13,352 bases of DNA from an uncultured Collinsella sp. GTDB taxonomy: Bacteria; Actinomycetota; Coriobacteriia; Coriobacteriales; Coriobacteriaceae. Shown in pieces: positions 12,275-13,352 of this stretch (position 1 is the stretch's first letter; each line of letters starts with the position of its first letter). The stretch covers positions 1-13,352 of the forward strand of contig CATZKS010000057.1 in the NCBI GenBank assembly GCA_958421035.1, written 5' to 3'. The position numbers and the translations under genes are program-made. The notes beneath the pieces were generated by a model. The model worked only from the letters and a program-made list of their open reading frames with translations, had not been told where the DNA came from and made no database searches.

Positions 12275-12652
12275 ATGAGCAAGACCGTCGTGTCTTCCGA
12301 TAACGCACCCGCAGCCATCGGCCCGTATTCCCCTGGTATCCAGACCGGCAACATGGTGTTTCTGTCCGGCCAGCTGGGCATCGATCCCGCGACCGGCAAG
12401 ATGCCCGAGGGCGTCGAGGCCCAGGCCAAGCAGTCCCTCGCCAACGTCGAGGCCCTGCTGACCGCTGCCGGCGCCACCTTTGCCGATGTCGTCAAGACCA
12501 CGGTCTACCTGGCCGACATTGCCGACTTCGCTGCCGTGAACGAGATCTACGCCTCCAAGTTCGAGGCCCCGTTCCCCGCGCGCAGCGCCTTCCAGGTTGC
12601 CGCCCTTCCGGCTGGCGGTCTGGTTGAGATCGAGGTCGTCGCCGCTCTCTAA
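12275..12652 (+). CDS. ridA: RidA family enamine/imine deaminase
   Basis: This 125-aa protein is a RidA (YjgF/YER057c/UK114) family member. Such proteins form cytoplasmic trimers that hydrolyse reactive 2-aminoacrylate and other enamines made by PLP enzymes. The sequence has the IGPYSPGIQTGNMVFLSGQLG stretch near the N-terminus and the C-terminal signature PARSAFQVAALPAGGLVEIEV, including the conserved Arg that binds the substrate carboxylate. Length is normal. ATG 12275 has AAGGAG as SD; an upstream in-frame extension would run through the leader hairpin and is not family-like. It is a single-gene unit, with its own candidate promoter and terminator, facing a YheO-like regulator. Confidence 0.93.
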   Translation: MSKTVVSSDNAPAAIGPYSPGIQTGNMVFLSGQLGIDPATGKMPEGVEAQAKQSLANVEALLTAAGATFADVVKTTVYLADIADFAAVNEIYASKFEAPFPARSAFQVAALPAGGLVEIEVVAAL

Positions 12653-12681
12653 GGCGTTGGCAACAACTAAACATGACATGC

Positions 12682-12721
12682 AAAAAGACCCTGCAGCGCG
12701 TGCGAGCTGCAGGGTCTTTTG
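12682..12721. terminator. Bidirectional terminator between ridA and the YheO-like gene
   Basis: AAAAGACCCTGCAG (12683-12696) pairs perfectly with CTGCAGGGTCTTTT (12707-12720) around a 10-nt loop. It has a T-run at the right end on the + strand and, from the A-run at 12682-12686, a T-run on the - strand. It therefore serves both convergent genes. Confidence 0.92.
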
Positions 12722-12764
12722 TCAAGTGACGGGTCGCTTGTGGAGCCGCGCTCCATTTTGTTCG

Positions 12765-13352
12765 TTAGCCCTCCTTGCGAACTTTTTGCAGGTAGCGGTA
12801 GACGCTGGGCTCCGAGATGCCCAGCGCGGTGGCGGCGCAGGCCACGGCACCCTTGAGCATGAACACCCCGTTGCCGTTGAGGTGGCGAATGACGTCCACG
12901 CGGTCGCTCTGACCAAGTGACGCTACGTCCAGCCCGCGCGCGCTCAGCAACTCGGCAATGCTGCGGTCGATGAGCTCCTGTGTGGACTCCGAAAGGCTTT
13001 CGACCTCGATAGGGGCGGGCTCCGTGCGCGTCGGCGCTGCGTCGAAGCACGCCATGAGCTGCTGCGCCATGGCGTTGATGGAGCGCACGGTCGAGAGGTC
13101 GGTGTTGACGCAGAGCATACCGACGATCTCGTCATTCTCGCGGATAAAGTACGTCGCTGACTGCAACGTCTTGCCGCCGGCGCCGCGGCCCTCGTAGCCC
13201 GTAATAAACGGCAGGTCGCGATACTTGGCGTCGTGCATGATCTTGAGCGCCAGATCGGTGGCGGGGCCGCCGACCTTGCGGCCGCTCACGATGCCGTTGC
13301 GAATATCGACGATGGCGTGGTCGGGATCCGAGAAATCGTGCAGCACGATTTC
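12765..13352 (-). CDS. YheO/DauR-like PAS-HTH transcriptional regulator (partial)
   Basis: The 5' end is cut by the window: the reading frame stays open to the last base, entering as EIVLHDFSDPDHAIV, which is inside the family's PAS-like domain. About 195 residues are seen. The PAS part continues through IRNGIVSGRKVGGPATDLALK and SATYFIRENDEIVGMLCVNTD. After a Pro/Glu-rich linker comes the C-terminal helix-turn-helix (FMLKGAVACAATALGISEPSVYRYLQKVRKEG). DauR-type members of this family control D-amino-acid catabolism, and others are of unknown role. It points toward ridA and shares its terminator, so a link to amino-acid or enamine stress is possible but unproven. An internal GTG at 13346 should not be taken as the start. 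Confidence 0.88.
   Translation of the reverse strand, partial: EIVLHDFSDPDHAIVDIRNGIVSGRKVGGPATDLALKIMHDAKYRDLPFITGYEGRGAGGKTLQSATYFIRENDEIVGMLCVNTDLSTVRSINAMAQQLMACFDAAPTRTEPAPIEVESLSESTQELIDRSIAELLSARGLDVASLGQSDRVDVIRHLNGNGVFMLKGAVACAATALGISEPSVYRYLQKVRKEG

Overview
The window reads as a chromosomal piece of a high-GC Gram-positive gut actinomycete. The style of the ribosomal proteins, the C-ending codons and the intergenic repeats point to Coriobacteriia, most like Collinsella. This is recognition from memory, not the result of a search.

Region 1 (1-6151, + strand) is a ribosomal-protein operon in the classical S10-spc order: rplC, rplD, rplW, rplB, rpsS, rplV, rpsC, rplP, rpmC, rpsQ, rplN, rplX. 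Most genes are packed with 0-50 nt gaps, two stop/start overlaps and good Shine-Dalgarno (SD) sites. The exceptions are three long, foldable gaps: before rplC (about 300 nt), between rplW and rplB (179 nt) and between rpsQ and rplN (118 nt). Each has inverted repeats near or around the next start, so each is a candidate ribosomal-protein autoregulatory leader. The first two share a 26-nt motif. No rpsJ is seen before rplC. A strong terminator closes the block after rplX, so rplE, rpsH and the rest of the usual spc genes do not follow.

Region 2 (6152-8505) begins with a cluster of short dispersed-type repeats and a zone of GCGC-core palindromes. Next comes a two-gene + strand operon, a Gfo/Idh/MocA-type NAD(P)-dependent oxidoreductase and a DeoR-family sugar-type repressor, closed by a terminator.

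Region 3 (8506-8806) is a convergent intergenic gap. It holds three 57-nt palindromic units of identical length at an 80-81 nt period, then the terminator of the opposite-strand operon.

Region 4 (8805-12013, - strand) is an operon of a long U32-family protein (RlhA/TrhP-type RNA hydroxylase relative) followed by an RluA-type pseudouridine synthase. Both are likely RNA-modification enzymes.

Region 5 (12014-13352) holds ridA (+ strand) with a plausible promoter and a 12-bp 5'-leader hairpin. It faces, across a shared bidirectional terminator, a YheO/DauR-like PAS-HTH regulator cut by the window edge.

No tRNA, rRNA, CRISPR array, complete insertion sequence or prophage gene was seen. The most novel-looking signals are the ribosomal leader structures and the three-unit palindrome array.
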